From: an uncultured Agathobaculum sp.
GTDB taxonomy: Bacteria > Bacillota > Clostridia > Oscillospirales > Butyricicoccaceae
Length of the DNA: 47,143 bases
Assembly: GCF_944380975.1 (NCBI RefSeq)
Contig: NZ_CALWJK010000011.1
Span: forward strand, 1 to 47,143
Direction: 5' to 3'
The number at the start of each line of letters is the position of its first letter. The stretch's first letter is position 1. Made by a program: the position numbers and the translations under genes. This document shows positions 15,323 to 23,349 of the stretch, one piece after another. Under the pieces are notes generated by a model. The model searched no databases and had not been told where the DNA came from. It was given only the letters and a program-made list of their open reading frames with translations.

Positions 15323-16260
15323 TGTGCAGCTTATTCGGACTAATTGATCACCAAAACAAGCTCACCACGCGCGAAAAGAACCGCATTCTGAACACACTCG
15401 CTCGCGAATGTGAAGTACGCGGGACGGATGCGACCGGCATCGCCTATCATTTTGGCGGACGGCTGCGCATCTTCAAGCGCCCGCTGCCAGCCCGCAAGCT
15501 GCGCTTGCGCGTGCCGAGTGATGTAAACGTCATTATGGGGCATACCCGTATGACAACACAGGGCAACGAAAAGTTCAACCAAAACAACCACCCATTTCCC
15601 GGCAGCATCGGTGGCAAGAACTTTGCCCTCGCGCATAACGGCATCCTGTGGAACGATAAAATCCTGCGACAACAGGAAAACCTACCGCAGACCAGCGTCG
15701 AAACCGATAGATTCATTGCCGTGCAGCTCTTGGAACAACAAAATGCCCTCGACTTCGCCAGCCTGAAAACCATGGCCGAGACAGTCGAGGGCTCTTTTGT
15801 GTTTACGGTATTAGACAGTGAGGATGCCATCTGGTTTGTTGTGGGTGACAATCCTCTGTGCCTGTTTCACTATGACGGGTTTACGCTCTACGCTTCCACG
15901 CAGGACATTTTGGTTAAGGCAACCAAGCGCCTGCGGCTGGGCAAGCCGAAAAGCGTCCAACAGCCAGAGGAGGGGGAAATCTTGAGGATCGACAAGCATG
16001 GCTGCCAAACCACCGACAGCTTTATGCCGCATACAACCTATCCGCACTGGTGGCGCTATTCCCCGTGTTACGGCTACCCTTGGGACGAGGACGGCAGATT
16101 GCACGACGAGCTGATCGCCGCAGCCAAAGCTATGGGCGTAAGCGAAGCCGAGGTGCAAGCGCTCTTGGACTACGGCTGCGACCCGGACGAGATCGAGGAG
16201 CTGCTCTACGATCCGGCGATGCTGCATGAAATGACTGGCGAATTACTATACGCATATTAA
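15322..16260 (+). CDS. Class II glutamine amidotransferase
   Basis: A 312-residue Ntn-type glutaminase. The ATG at 15322 places Cys2 right after the initiator Met (MCSLFGL), the N-terminal nucleophile exposed after Met removal. AGAGGAGG precedes it, and the frame beginning two codons earlier is therefore rejected. Conserved elements follow: RGTDATGIAY, GHTRMTTQG with NNHPF, LAHNGIL and a central DNPLCL strand. The domain hydrolyses glutamine to glutamate and ammonia. The C-terminal ~60 residues are acidic and unassigned. The TGATG overlap with the amidoligase gene indicates coupled synthesis and joint function in an amidation or ligation pathway. Confidence 0.9.
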   Translation: MCSLFGLIDHQNKLTTREKNRILNTLARECEVRGTDATGIAYHFGGRLRIFKRPLPARKLRLRVPSDVNVIMGHTRMTTQGNEKFNQNNHPFPGSIGGKNFALAHNGILWNDKILRQQENLPQTSVETDRFIAVQLLEQQNALDFASLKTMAETVEGSFVFTVLDSEDAIWFVVGDNPLCLFHYDGFTLYASTQDILVKATKRLRLGKPKSVQQPEEGEILRIDKHGCQTTDSFMPHTTYPHWWRYSPCYGYPWDEDGRLHDELIAAAKAMGVSEAEVQALLDYGCDPDEIEELLYDPAMLHEMTGELLYAY

Positions 16261-16286
16261 AAGGGGGAATCATCACACATGGGGCA

Positions 16287-16382
16287 ATTTCCAAAGCATT
16301 CGAGCTGCTCGGCTCATTTGTCGAGGTCGTGATCGAGATCGCAGAGAAGTCTGCGAAAAACAGCAAACCGCCGAGCAAATAG
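16287..16382 (+). CDS. Possible very small protein with non-ATG start
   Basis: After the amidotransferase stop, AAGGGGGA is followed by a short frame (ISKAFELLGSF then VEVVIEIAEKSAKN, about 31 residues) that reads like an amphipathic helix. It has no ATG, GTG or TTG start; ATT at 16287 is the best candidate. The only ATG nearby (16279) opens a 17-residue frame without protein character. Low confidence. Confidence 0.25.
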   Translation: MSKAFELLGSFVEVVIEIAEKSAKNSKPPSK

Positions 16383-16425
16383 TATGTCATTGGGGTATAC
16401 CCTACTGACACACGTAAAAAGTATG

Positions 16426-16483
16426 GCAATAGGGTCGGTTTCGGGGTTTTGACATGTTTCAGAACCCACACCGACCCTATTGC
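16426..16483 (-). terminator. Terminator of the Fic operon
   Basis: GCAATAGGGTCGGT at 16426-16439 and its complement at 16470-16483 form a 14-bp stem with a 30-base loop. On the minus strand it begins six bases after the Fic stop and is followed by ATACTTTTTAC. Confidence 0.6.
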
Positions 16484-16488
16484 TATCA

Positions 16489-17076
16489 TCACTTCAATAT
16501 TTCTTCAAAAACCTGACGCAGATCATCCATCACACCGGCGGATGCCCGAATCGTTGCGATCATCATGCGGTCGCTGTCCACTGCTGCAAAATTCAAGCTG
16601 TGACCGATCCAGCGTGCCAGTTGGCGGAAATACAATCGCTGCACGCGGCCATTTCCCTCACGGAACGAATGAAGATAGTTGATCGAGTCGTACAAATCCG
16701 CCAATTCACAGGCTAGTTCCGGCCGAGGTAAGTCGCGAAAATAATGGCAAGCATGCAGTCTATCAAAAATGCTCTGCGCTGTTTGTGCAATCTGATCTGC
16801 CGGGCAAAACGCTGTGCGCATCTTGCTGATATTGATTGTGCGCACCTGACCGGCCCAGGTATACAGTTCTTCAAATAAACAACGGTGCAAATCTTTCAAG
16901 TAAGAAAAATCCGGTTCGGATACCATCGGCTGCAGTTCGATTTGCAAGGTTTTCACTGATGTGATCAGAGCTTCGTTTTCATCCAATTGCTTCTGATCCC
17001 GAATGTTCAGCTTATTTACCAGCACACTGGTACCGGGATAACAGTCATCTGCTGACGGCGTAATGCTATAAGCCAT
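16489..17076 (-). CDS. fic: Fic-family protein (FIC toxin)
   Basis: A 195-residue protein with the Fic active-site motif HSFREGNGRVQR (HxF[R]xGNGRxxR; about residues 137-148), which usually transfers AMP from ATP to a target hydroxyl. The upstream part (LYTWAGQVRTINISK) matches the Fic flap region. There is no inhibitory (S/T)xxxE(G/N) helix in the protein itself; it is supplied by the small upstream gene, making this a class I Fic system like VbhT/VbhA. The ATG at 17076 follows GAGGGG. A GTG two codons earlier is possible, but it sits directly on the ribosome binding site. Known targets of related toxins include gyrase and topoisomerase IV; the target here is not known. Confidence 0.9.
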   Translation of the reverse strand: MAYSITPSADDCYPGTSVLVNKLNIRDQKQLDENEALITSVKTLQIELQPMVSEPDFSYLKDLHRCLFEELYTWAGQVRTINISKMRTAFCPADQIAQTAQSIFDRLHACHYFRDLPRPELACELADLYDSINYLHSFREGNGRVQRLYFRQLARWIGHSLNFAAVDSDRMMIATIRASAGVMDDLRQVFEEILK

Positions 17077-17089
17077 GGACACCCCTCGC

Positions 17090-17263
17090 TTAGTTGTATT
17101 TTGCGTTCAGCCAGCGCAGGCTATCCTGCAAGCTAATCTTGCCGTTCAAGACGGACAAGCACAGTGCGCGAATTTCCGGCGTGAGCTCAATCCCTTCCAT
17201 TCGGCAGGACATTGCAATGTTTTCCAACACTTCTGGCAGTACGATATTTGCCTCTGGCGACAT
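17090..17263 (-). CDS. VbhA-like antitoxin of the Fic toxin
   Basis: A 57-residue protein. The sequence NIAMSCRMEGIELTPE contains the inhibitory motif SxxxEG (Ser-Cys-Arg-Met-Glu-Gly), whose Glu is known in VbhA/FicA antitoxins to displace the ATP gamma-phosphate in the Fic active site. A second helix (SLQDSLRWLNAKY) completes the three-helix antitoxin. I chose the ATG at 17263 because GAGGATG lies nine bases upstream; an earlier ATG at 17296 lacks a site. It precedes the toxin gene by 13 bases. Confidence 0.85.
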   Translation of the reverse strand: MSPEANIVLPEVLENIAMSCRMEGIELTPEIRALCLSVLNGKISLQDSLRWLNAKYN

Positions 17264-17322
17264 ATTGATCACATCCTCATATGGGCAGTATACCATTTTT
17301 CCCGATAGAAAGGAAGATAAGA

Positions 17323-17898
17323 ATGAAAATCGGCTACATCCGTGTCAGCACGGAGGAACAAAACCCGGCCCGGCAGCAGACGTTATTGCACGAGTTGGGC
17401 GTAGATGAAATCTTCATCGACAAGGCGAGCGGCAAGAACACCGACCGTCCGGAACTGCAGCGCATGCTGAACTACGTCCGCAAGGGCGACACCGTGATCG
17501 TCGAGTCGATCAGCCGTTTCGCCCGCAATACCCGCGACCTGCTCGAGCTGGTCGAGCAGCTGACGACCAAGGAAGTCGAGTTCGTCTCCAAGAAGGAGGC
17601 GATCGACACGACCACCCCGACCGGCAAATTCATGCTGACCGTATTTGCTGCCGTGGCCGAACTCGAGCGGGAGTATATCCTACAACGCCAGCGCGAGGGT
17701 ATCGCGATTGCCAAGGCGCAAGGTAAATACCATGGCCGTGCGCCGCTGTCCCTGCCGGACAACTTTAACGCAGTCGTCGCCCAGTGGCGGCGCGGCGAGA
17801 TCACCGCGAGGGAGGCCATGCGAAGGACAGGGCTCAAGCCCAATACGTTTTACCGAAGAGTCGGTTCCAATGCCAGAGCACACAATCGCAGGCCTTAG
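17323..17898 (+). CDS. Small serine resolvase/invertase
   Basis: A 191-residue recombinase of the resolvase/DNA invertase type. The catalytic Ser is residue 9 (GYIRVSTEEQNPARQQ). The motifs VESISRFARNTRDLL and TPTGKFMLTVFAAVAELERE lead into the long E helix, and a C-terminal helix-turn-helix follows (GEITAREAMRRTGLKPNTFYRR, about 160-182). AAAGGAAG precedes the start by six bases. It is divergent from the Fic operon, with only about 60 bases between the starts. Its job may be resolution of element multimers after circle replication, or DNA inversion; no pair of inverted sites was spotted nearby. The high third-position GC sets it apart from the neighbouring Fic genes. Confidence 0.92.
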   Translation: MKIGYIRVSTEEQNPARQQTLLHELGVDEIFIDKASGKNTDRPELQRMLNYVRKGDTVIVESISRFARNTRDLLELVEQLTTKEVEFVSKKEAIDTTTPTGKFMLTVFAAVAELEREYILQRQREGIAIAKAQGKYHGRAPLSLPDNFNAVVAQWRRGEITAREAMRRTGLKPNTFYRRVGSNARAHNRRP

Positions 17899-17904
17899 GA
17901 CGTT

Positions 17905-19746
17905 TTATGTTGTTTGCGAGTCCTTGCTTTGCAACGAGGCGGAAATAGAATCAAAAAGTTTGGTTCTCAGTTTGTCATATGCTTGATTAATAATTTTTCG
18001 CCGAATCGCACATTCAAGCAATAACGACCGTAGCTCTGTTTGGTCGATCGGATAAGGCACTTGGTGTTTTCCTTGTTTGCTTTTGGCATCCCACTGCGCA
18101 ATCCATTTTGCCATTGCATCGGTTTGCTCTATAATGTTAGATGCTGTACATAATTTTTCCCGAATGGCTGGAATATCCGGCTGATCGCTTTCCCATTGGC
18201 TCAAGTACCACTTGGTCAAATTATCCGGAATCCTGTCCAAAAGAGCAGAAGGAGGGGATACGGCTTTCGGAAATGTTTTGCAGAACGCATCGAATCCTTT
18301 GAAATGCAGTTGAGAACAGCTTCGGTAGCAGAACAGATCAGAGAACGAAAAGGGTAAGCAGGCTTGTAGGGTATTCCAACAGCGAAACGCAAAACTTGTG
18401 GGTTGCTCCTGCAAATTGTACTGCGTCAAGACTTTCTCCCAAACTTGCGCTTCCTGTTTTGAAAGGATCTCAAAGCCATGATAGAGAAGAAAATACAGTA
18501 GATTATCCTGAACTGCAGCGCGATCCATCTGCAATACATTGCATAGTCCGCATAGCAATATCAAGCGTTGGGTTCGCTGGGTTGAACGTGCCGGTTTTGC
18601 GCGATAAACATGGTGTGAAAAATCGGTACGAATTTGTTCCCAATCGATCTCTTTCTCTTTAAAAATTGCTCCGCTGCCCCAAACGCAAAGCACCAAAAAG
18701 CGAAATGCAGCATAGCGCTTCCACACCATTGCGGATTGAAGAATCTGCACAATGGCTTGTTCCTCTGGCGTTGTAATCACAGTGCGAGTTGTTTTCAGAT
18801 ATTCGCGCAATAACTGACTTACTTTTTTAATTTGATCCTCGGAAAAATGTTGCTTTGCATCGTATGAGTCATCCGCTTGGGCAGGGAAAGGGTGTGTCTG
18901 AACCCATGATTGGATAGCGTGAAAGGCGTCTATGCATGCCTTTCTCTGTTTTTCGTATTCTTGGAACGCTAATTCATCATCTTCGCTGTACTGTGCCGTA
19001 TAATTCCCTGATTCATTTTCGACAAGTGTATTTTCGTAGTATCTCAGCCTATATGTCATAAATACGATCGCATAAAAATCGAACACGTTTGCTTCATTTA
19101 GTGGAATGGTGGGGTCCCACTGCTTGAGAGTCGTGAGCAGCGCAGTGGCTTCTTGTCCATCGTCTGCATTATCGGTGCATTCGGTGAGCGTTTGATAGCA
19201 AGTGGTGTTGGAATTGTGGTGGGCTGAGCGATATTGGTAAATTTTGTTGAGTGTGTCTTCGAATGCAGCTTTATTTTGCTCATACTGCCTAGGACGAAGT
19301 CTCTTATATTCAGCCAGAGCTACACAGGCACTATTTTGATGCATTGCGCGCGGTTCCGTTCCGGCAAAACTGCGGTTCTTTTTCATCGCTTCATAGTTGA
19401 GCATATAATTTGCAAAATTTCGCGAAAAAAGGGTTCGCTGATCACACAGCAAAGCGAAAATCGCGTTGGGGACATTAAGACCATCGATTTGCTCAATTAT
19501 AAAGGCAGGTTTGTTAATCAATCTTTTTTGGTTTGTCACATTTCTCTGTGTTTCAAAAAAGCAATTATCCAGAAATGCCTTACACGCATGCTCAATTTTT
19601 GCGTTTGGTTTGGGTGGATTTGGTTCCTGATCAGAGATCGTTTTATCGGGGGCCGCTGTGTTCACTGGCGTTTTGCTACAAGGACGGAGTTTGAGGAAGA
19701 GCAAATTGCACTCATTGCTGTTGTTTGAATCTTGTTTATTGTCCAT
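17905..19746 (-). CDS. Large protein of unknown function
   Basis: A 613-residue protein, largely alpha-helical in appearance, with no signal peptide and no motif I recognise. The start at 19746 (MDNKQDSNN) follows AAAGGATG, while the longer frame to 19869 has no ribosome binding site. Residues 1-60 are polar and probably disordered (NNSNEC, PNPPKPNAK). A cysteine- and aromatic-rich helical region follows. It is divergent from the next unknown gene across a 326-base gap and converges on the resolvase, its stop lying seven bases from that gene's stop. With the 533-residue protein and the helicase it may form a functional module, for example replication or defence, but there is no direct evidence. 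Confidence 0.78.
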   Translation of the reverse strand: MDNKQDSNNSNECNLLFLKLRPCSKTPVNTAAPDKTISDQEPNPPKPNAKIEHACKAFLDNCFFETQRNVTNQKRLINKPAFIIEQIDGLNVPNAIFALLCDQRTLFSRNFANYMLNYEAMKKNRSFAGTEPRAMHQNSACVALAEYKRLRPRQYEQNKAAFEDTLNKIYQYRSAHHNSNTTCYQTLTECTDNADDGQEATALLTTLKQWDPTIPLNEANVFDFYAIVFMTYRLRYYENTLVENESGNYTAQYSEDDELAFQEYEKQRKACIDAFHAIQSWVQTHPFPAQADDSYDAKQHFSEDQIKKVSQLLREYLKTTRTVITTPEEQAIVQILQSAMVWKRYAAFRFLVLCVWGSGAIFKEKEIDWEQIRTDFSHHVYRAKPARSTQRTQRLILLCGLCNVLQMDRAAVQDNLLYFLLYHGFEILSKQEAQVWEKVLTQYNLQEQPTSFAFRCWNTLQACLPFSFSDLFCYRSCSQLHFKGFDAFCKTFPKAVSPPSALLDRIPDNLTKWYLSQWESDQPDIPAIREKLCTASNIIEQTDAMAKWIAQWDAKSKQGKHQVPYPIDQTELRSLLLECAIRRKIINQAYDKLRTKLFDSISASLQSKDSQTT

Positions 19747-20072
19747 TTTGCCACATCCTTTGCACTTTATTTGAGTTATAAACGGATAAAAAGTTTGATT
19801 TTTGGTAATTAATGAAACATTTTTTTGAAAAGACAGCTTGAAAGACAGCTGCCTGTGCGGATAGTACAATTATGATACCGGCCGGAAAAGATGATAAAGA
19901 GAGCCAGAAAAAAGAAGCGGGTCATCTCCGCGATACTTTTTTAGCATGGCCCGCTTCTCAGAGTAAAGGTTGCAATCCTGAGTTTATCACTGAAGGATTC
20001 AGCCTTATCTCGCCGTCAAACGGTGAGGGATCGTGTTCTTTGAAAAGTGAAAAGTGAGAAAGAGGAGTCCAA
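19747..20072. other. 326-base divergent intergenic region with a hairpin
   Basis: This region separates the two unknown genes. It contains AGAAGCGGG (19913-19921) and its complement at 19950-19958 with a 28-base loop, and two near copies of GAAAGACAGCT at about 19825-19850 that could be operator sites. The 61-codon frame at 19872-20057 runs straight through the hairpin and lacks a ribosome binding site, so I do not call it. I see no clear matched promoter pair. Confidence 0.4.
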
Positions 20073-21674
20073 ATGAGAAAAATGGTTCAATTTTTGGCAG
20101 AAATGTTTCAAAACGATTCATTTGCTCAATCTGTACCGGCTGAGCGAACCTGCGTGATTACGCAAGACAATGCCGGGGAAAAAGGATGGGCAGAAATGAC
20201 AGCCTGGGCAGAAACTGTCCGGGATCGTGTTTCCGATCACGCGGAATTCAAGGTGAAGGGCTGGACCATTAGAGATCACGGTGCTTGCTACTGCGAGCGC
20301 TTTCCTTGTCCGTTGCCGCATGTCGAGGTGCTGACGGAAAAGAATATTTGGCGCTATGCAGTGACGGCCTTTTTCGATGGAAAATCCGCGCTGCTTTCCT
20401 GCAAACGGCTATCCAACGGCGATTCGGTACCAGTTGCTGGTATCAATCTGGATAGCGGCGCAGCGTGGCTGACCAATGAGGTTCGGCGACTGTGTCTGCC
20501 AATGCTCTGTCGAAAAACCGTAGTGCTGGATCGACGTCCACAGATAAAAGCACGGCTGAAATCGAATAAAAGCTGGATATGGCCAATCGCCCCCGATGCC
20601 TTGGCAGAGGGAATCCGATCTGCGTTGGACATTGAAATTTTCCTGATGATACATACAACGGAAGCGGCCCTTAGCTCATTTATTCCAGATGAAGTAAAAC
20701 CTTTTTATTACGCAGAAGTTGCGTGCAGCGGAGTGGAGCAGACCGCCAAACTTCAAACTGAAACATTACGGAAGATGCTGGCGGCTTTTACATTCGCGCA
20801 GGGATTGGAAGCGCCGATTGGCATGGTGCCCGAGATTACGATGCAGGCACAGGGAGACCTGGAATTGCTGCAAAAGGTGAAATCGGTGCCCGTGTTGGCT
20901 CATGTTGACCAAGATGGAGTACAGAAAAAACTGACCACGCTCATGCAGTCGGCGCAAACCGATCTTGCAGTCAGCGGTCGGAGTCGATATCCGTTCGGCA
21001 CGGTACCGATACTGGTCGGCAGTGCGTTGCCAACAGACGCTGTGAGCTTGCGCCTTAATTGGCCCTCGTTCGAGAAGGTCGATTGGAAGTCTGTCCGTAT
21101 CCTTCAAGCCGCGGCGGCAAATATTTTGAGAAAGCCGTACCGACTGGCGCAGAATTTCATATCTGCCGTATACGCGATGCCGGTGGAAGATCGAATTTAT
21201 TCGGCATCACATTTTCTGACGGTTGCCGAGGCGCTGGATGAGATGTTGCTGAAAAACTCTGGATTTCAGGGGATCTTGCTGCAGCGTGCAGAGGGAATCG
21301 TCGAGAAAATCTGGGATGATGAAGATGCGCGCGACAAACGTTTTGCAACCGCGGCTGAGTTGCTGATGGATCGGCAGTTCACAGAAGCTTGGATTGCGCC
21401 GTCAGCGAAGGAAATGCTGGAGGACCATTTGGGGTTTCGATATCAGAAAAAAGATGGAAGTCGGTGGGTCGCGTTTGAACTGAATACTGCGTTCCCGCAG
21501 TTGATGGTTCATTTAGGGCTTCGCAAAACCGAATCGTCCGCATTCCGCGACTATCTGAAAAACCGGGGTTTTCTGGAAGTGTCAAGCCAAAAAGTGCGTG
21601 GACGGGATCAGACGACCTCATGCGCTCATGTGCTTTTCTGTGCCGAAATGCTCGGTGACCAAGCTGAATCATGA
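20073..21674 (+). CDS. Large protein of unknown function upstream of helicase 2
   Basis: A 533-residue protein with GAGGAG before the start, cytoplasmic in character. No domain is recognised with confidence. The C-terminal ~90 residues (WVAFELNTAFPQLMVHLGL, DYLKNRGFLEVSSQ, HVLFCAEML) look like a winged-helix module of the kind seen at the ends of some mobile-element primase or helicase proteins, but this is only an impression. The N-terminal part has two clustered Cys pairs (ACYCERFPCPLPH). It is followed 148 bases later by a RecQ-like helicase, and the two may act together on element DNA. Confidence 0.75.
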   Translation: MRKMVQFLAEMFQNDSFAQSVPAERTCVITQDNAGEKGWAEMTAWAETVRDRVSDHAEFKVKGWTIRDHGACYCERFPCPLPHVEVLTEKNIWRYAVTAFFDGKSALLSCKRLSNGDSVPVAGINLDSGAAWLTNEVRRLCLPMLCRKTVVLDRRPQIKARLKSNKSWIWPIAPDALAEGIRSALDIEIFLMIHTTEAALSSFIPDEVKPFYYAEVACSGVEQTAKLQTETLRKMLAAFTFAQGLEAPIGMVPEITMQAQGDLELLQKVKSVPVLAHVDQDGVQKKLTTLMQSAQTDLAVSGRSRYPFGTVPILVGSALPTDAVSLRLNWPSFEKVDWKSVRILQAAAANILRKPYRLAQNFISAVYAMPVEDRIYSASHFLTVAEALDEMLLKNSGFQGILLQRAEGIVEKIWDDEDARDKRFATAAELLMDRQFTEAWIAPSAKEMLEDHLGFRYQKKDGSRWVAFELNTAFPQLMVHLGLRKTESSAFRDYLKNRGFLEVSSQKVRGRDQTTSCAHVLFCAEMLGDQAES

Positions 21675-21821
21675 CGGAACAAGTTTATTTGCAGTAGCAA
21701 ATTAAATGCAAAAAAGTGCAGATAAAATTGCGTTTTTTGTAAAATTGCGCGGTATGGCGTCGGTTACATTGTTCCTGCCGTACCGCCGGTTTTGCATCAC
21801 TAATTTGGGGGAGATACTAAA
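21675..21821 (+). promoter_or_regulatory. Intergenic region before helicase 2
   Basis: This 147-base AT-rich region holds two direct copies of AAAATTGCG (around 21725-21750) and a GC-rich inverted stretch (TACCGCCGG), then GGGGGAGAT before the helicase start. It may contain a promoter or repeats bound by an element protein; I cannot define a matched promoter. Confidence 0.3.
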
Positions 21822-23087
21822 ATGAATAAAAATGAGGCACTTACACAACTGGGGCTCACCGCGTTACGTCCGGCACAAGAGCAGACGCTGCAGATGTTAG
21901 AACAAGGTCGTGATGTCCTCGCCATACTGGCGACAGGCAGCGGAAAATCGGCCATATTTCAGATGTTTGCACTCGAGCTTGCGTGCATGACGATTGTAAT
22001 CGAGCCGTTTCTGGCGTTGGAAATAGATCAGGTGCGGCAGCTGCAAGAGAAAGGAATTGCAGCCGCCATGCTGAACAGCACGCTTTCGAAGCAAAAACGT
22101 CAGGAGGTATTGTCGCAAATTGAAAACAATACCTTGCGGCTGCTTTATTTGACGCCAGAGATGCTGCAAAATCAGAACGTGCAGAAGGCGCTGAATCGTA
22201 CTCGAGTTAGCGGTGTAATGATTGACGAGGCGCACTGCATCGTAAAACAGGGACCGGGGTTTCGCGAGAATTACCTGCGCATCGCAGACTTTGTGAAGAC
22301 GCTGCGCGAGAAACCAGTAATCGGTGCGTTTACAGCCACGGCAACGAGATCGACAGAGAAGCAGATCATTAACAGGCTCAACATGGACGACCCATTTATC
22401 TATCGTGGCAGCGTAACCCGTGAAAATATCCGACTTTCAGCAATCGAGGTCGGACATGGGCTGAAGGGTCGGAAAAATGCTGCTGTAATCGAGCAGCGCA
22501 AGCGGGAAGAAATTTGTAGATTGCTGAAAAGAAAATCACAAAAGGGAAATAGTGTCATATATTGTAACACGGTTAAGCGCGTGAAGCAAATAAAGCGTTT
22601 CTTGAAAAAAGAGGGTTTTCCTGTAGAAAGCTTTTATGGTGCATGCAAAAACAAGGAAGAGAGGCTTCGGCGATTTGCATCCGGAGAGGTTCGTATCATG
22701 GTGGCGACGAACGCTTTTGGCCTTGGTGTGAACATTCCGAATGTGCGCCTTGTGATTCACCATTCTCCTTCGATCGGGCTGGATGAGTATGTGCAGGAGG
22801 CAGGACGCGCAGGCCGTAATGGTAAGCAGGCCGAGGCGGCTTTGCTATGGCACCCATACGATTTTACGATCAACCGAGGACTGCTTGAGAAGGCTAAGAT
22901 GGACTTGACCGGCCGAGAGCGCAAAGATCGTTTGGATGCGCTGGAGGCCCTGAAAAGGTATGCGCAGGATAAGGAACGCTGCCGATGGCGTATCATTCGA
23001 AAGTTTTTCGGGGAGAAAAAAGGGGATCGGTGTGAAGATCAGTGTGACAACTGTTATCATGCTGAAAACAAGATCGGGAAATTGTAA
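21822..23087 (+). CDS. RecQ-like superfamily 2 DNA helicase 2
   Basis: A 421-residue ATP-dependent helicase. It has Walker A ATGSGKS (37-43), a DEAH box (135-138), the TATAT motif III (about 171-175) and motif VI QEAGRAGRNGK, preceded by the ATNAFGLGVNIP segment. The C-terminus ends with CEDQCDNCYH, a RecQ-type zinc-binding end. Like helicase 1 it lacks an HRDC domain. The two helicases share layout and length but differ widely in sequence (DECH against DEAH, different flanks), so they are not recent duplicates. It lies 67 bases upstream of the small gene that precedes the element recombinase. Confidence 0.88.
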   Translation: MNKNEALTQLGLTALRPAQEQTLQMLEQGRDVLAILATGSGKSAIFQMFALELACMTIVIEPFLALEIDQVRQLQEKGIAAAMLNSTLSKQKRQEVLSQIENNTLRLLYLTPEMLQNQNVQKALNRTRVSGVMIDEAHCIVKQGPGFRENYLRIADFVKTLREKPVIGAFTATATRSTEKQIINRLNMDDPFIYRGSVTRENIRLSAIEVGHGLKGRKNAAVIEQRKREEICRLLKRKSQKGNSVIYCNTVKRVKQIKRFLKKEGFPVESFYGACKNKEERLRRFASGEVRIMVATNAFGLGVNIPNVRLVIHHSPSIGLDEYVQEAGRAGRNGKQAEAALLWHPYDFTINRGLLEKAKMDLTGRERKDRLDALEALKRYAQDKERCRWRIIRKFFGEKKGDRCEDQCDNCYHAENKIGKL

Positions 23088-23102
23088 GCCCAGTGGAAAG
23101 AG

Positions 23103-23132
23103 GTTTGTGTGTACCGCTAGATGTGCATACTA
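23103..23132 (+). promoter_or_regulatory. Possible sporulation-type promoter before the recombinase 2 operon
   Basis: GTTTG (23103-23107) and CATACTA (23126-23132) are 18 bases apart. CATACTA fits the -10 consensus of sigma-G and partly that of sigma-E, and GTTTG is one base off the sigma-G -35. The match is weak and could be chance. It lies 22 bases before the small gene start. Confidence 0.25.
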
Positions 23133-23154
23133 AACGAAAGGAGGAGGACATATC

Positions 23155-23334
23155 ATGAGAGAAGAGATTCGACGCGGCCAGATCTATCAGATTCTGGCGC
23201 TCAATGAAGAAATGTACAGAAATGGGTATGTTTCTCGCGAGGAACACGATTATGTGCGCCGTTTGCAGGCGAAAAAGTTGACGAATCTCCATGGACGCGA
23301 TACAATAGGAGCATTAAAAAACGATTTAACGTAA
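23155..23334 (+). CDS. 59-residue protein upstream of recombinase 2
   Basis: A small basic protein (MREEIRRGQIYQILALNEEMY, listed only in part) with a very strong ribosome binding site AAAGGAGGAGG seven bases upstream of the ATG. It ends 15 bases before the large serine recombinase gene, so the two are surely co-transcribed. It appears helical and charged, with no known domain seen. Its size, position and basic character make it a candidate recombination directionality factor or a regulator of the recombinase. Confidence 0.72.
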   Translation: MREEIRRGQIYQILALNEEMYRNGYVSREEHDYVRRLQAKKLTNLHGRDTIGALKNDLT

Positions 23335-23349
23335 ACCGAGGAGGTAGAG

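Noticed and set aside
19872-20057. Open frame of 61 codons in the divergent region
   Set aside because: There is no ribosome binding site, low-complexity charged sequence, and the frame passes through a clear inverted repeat.
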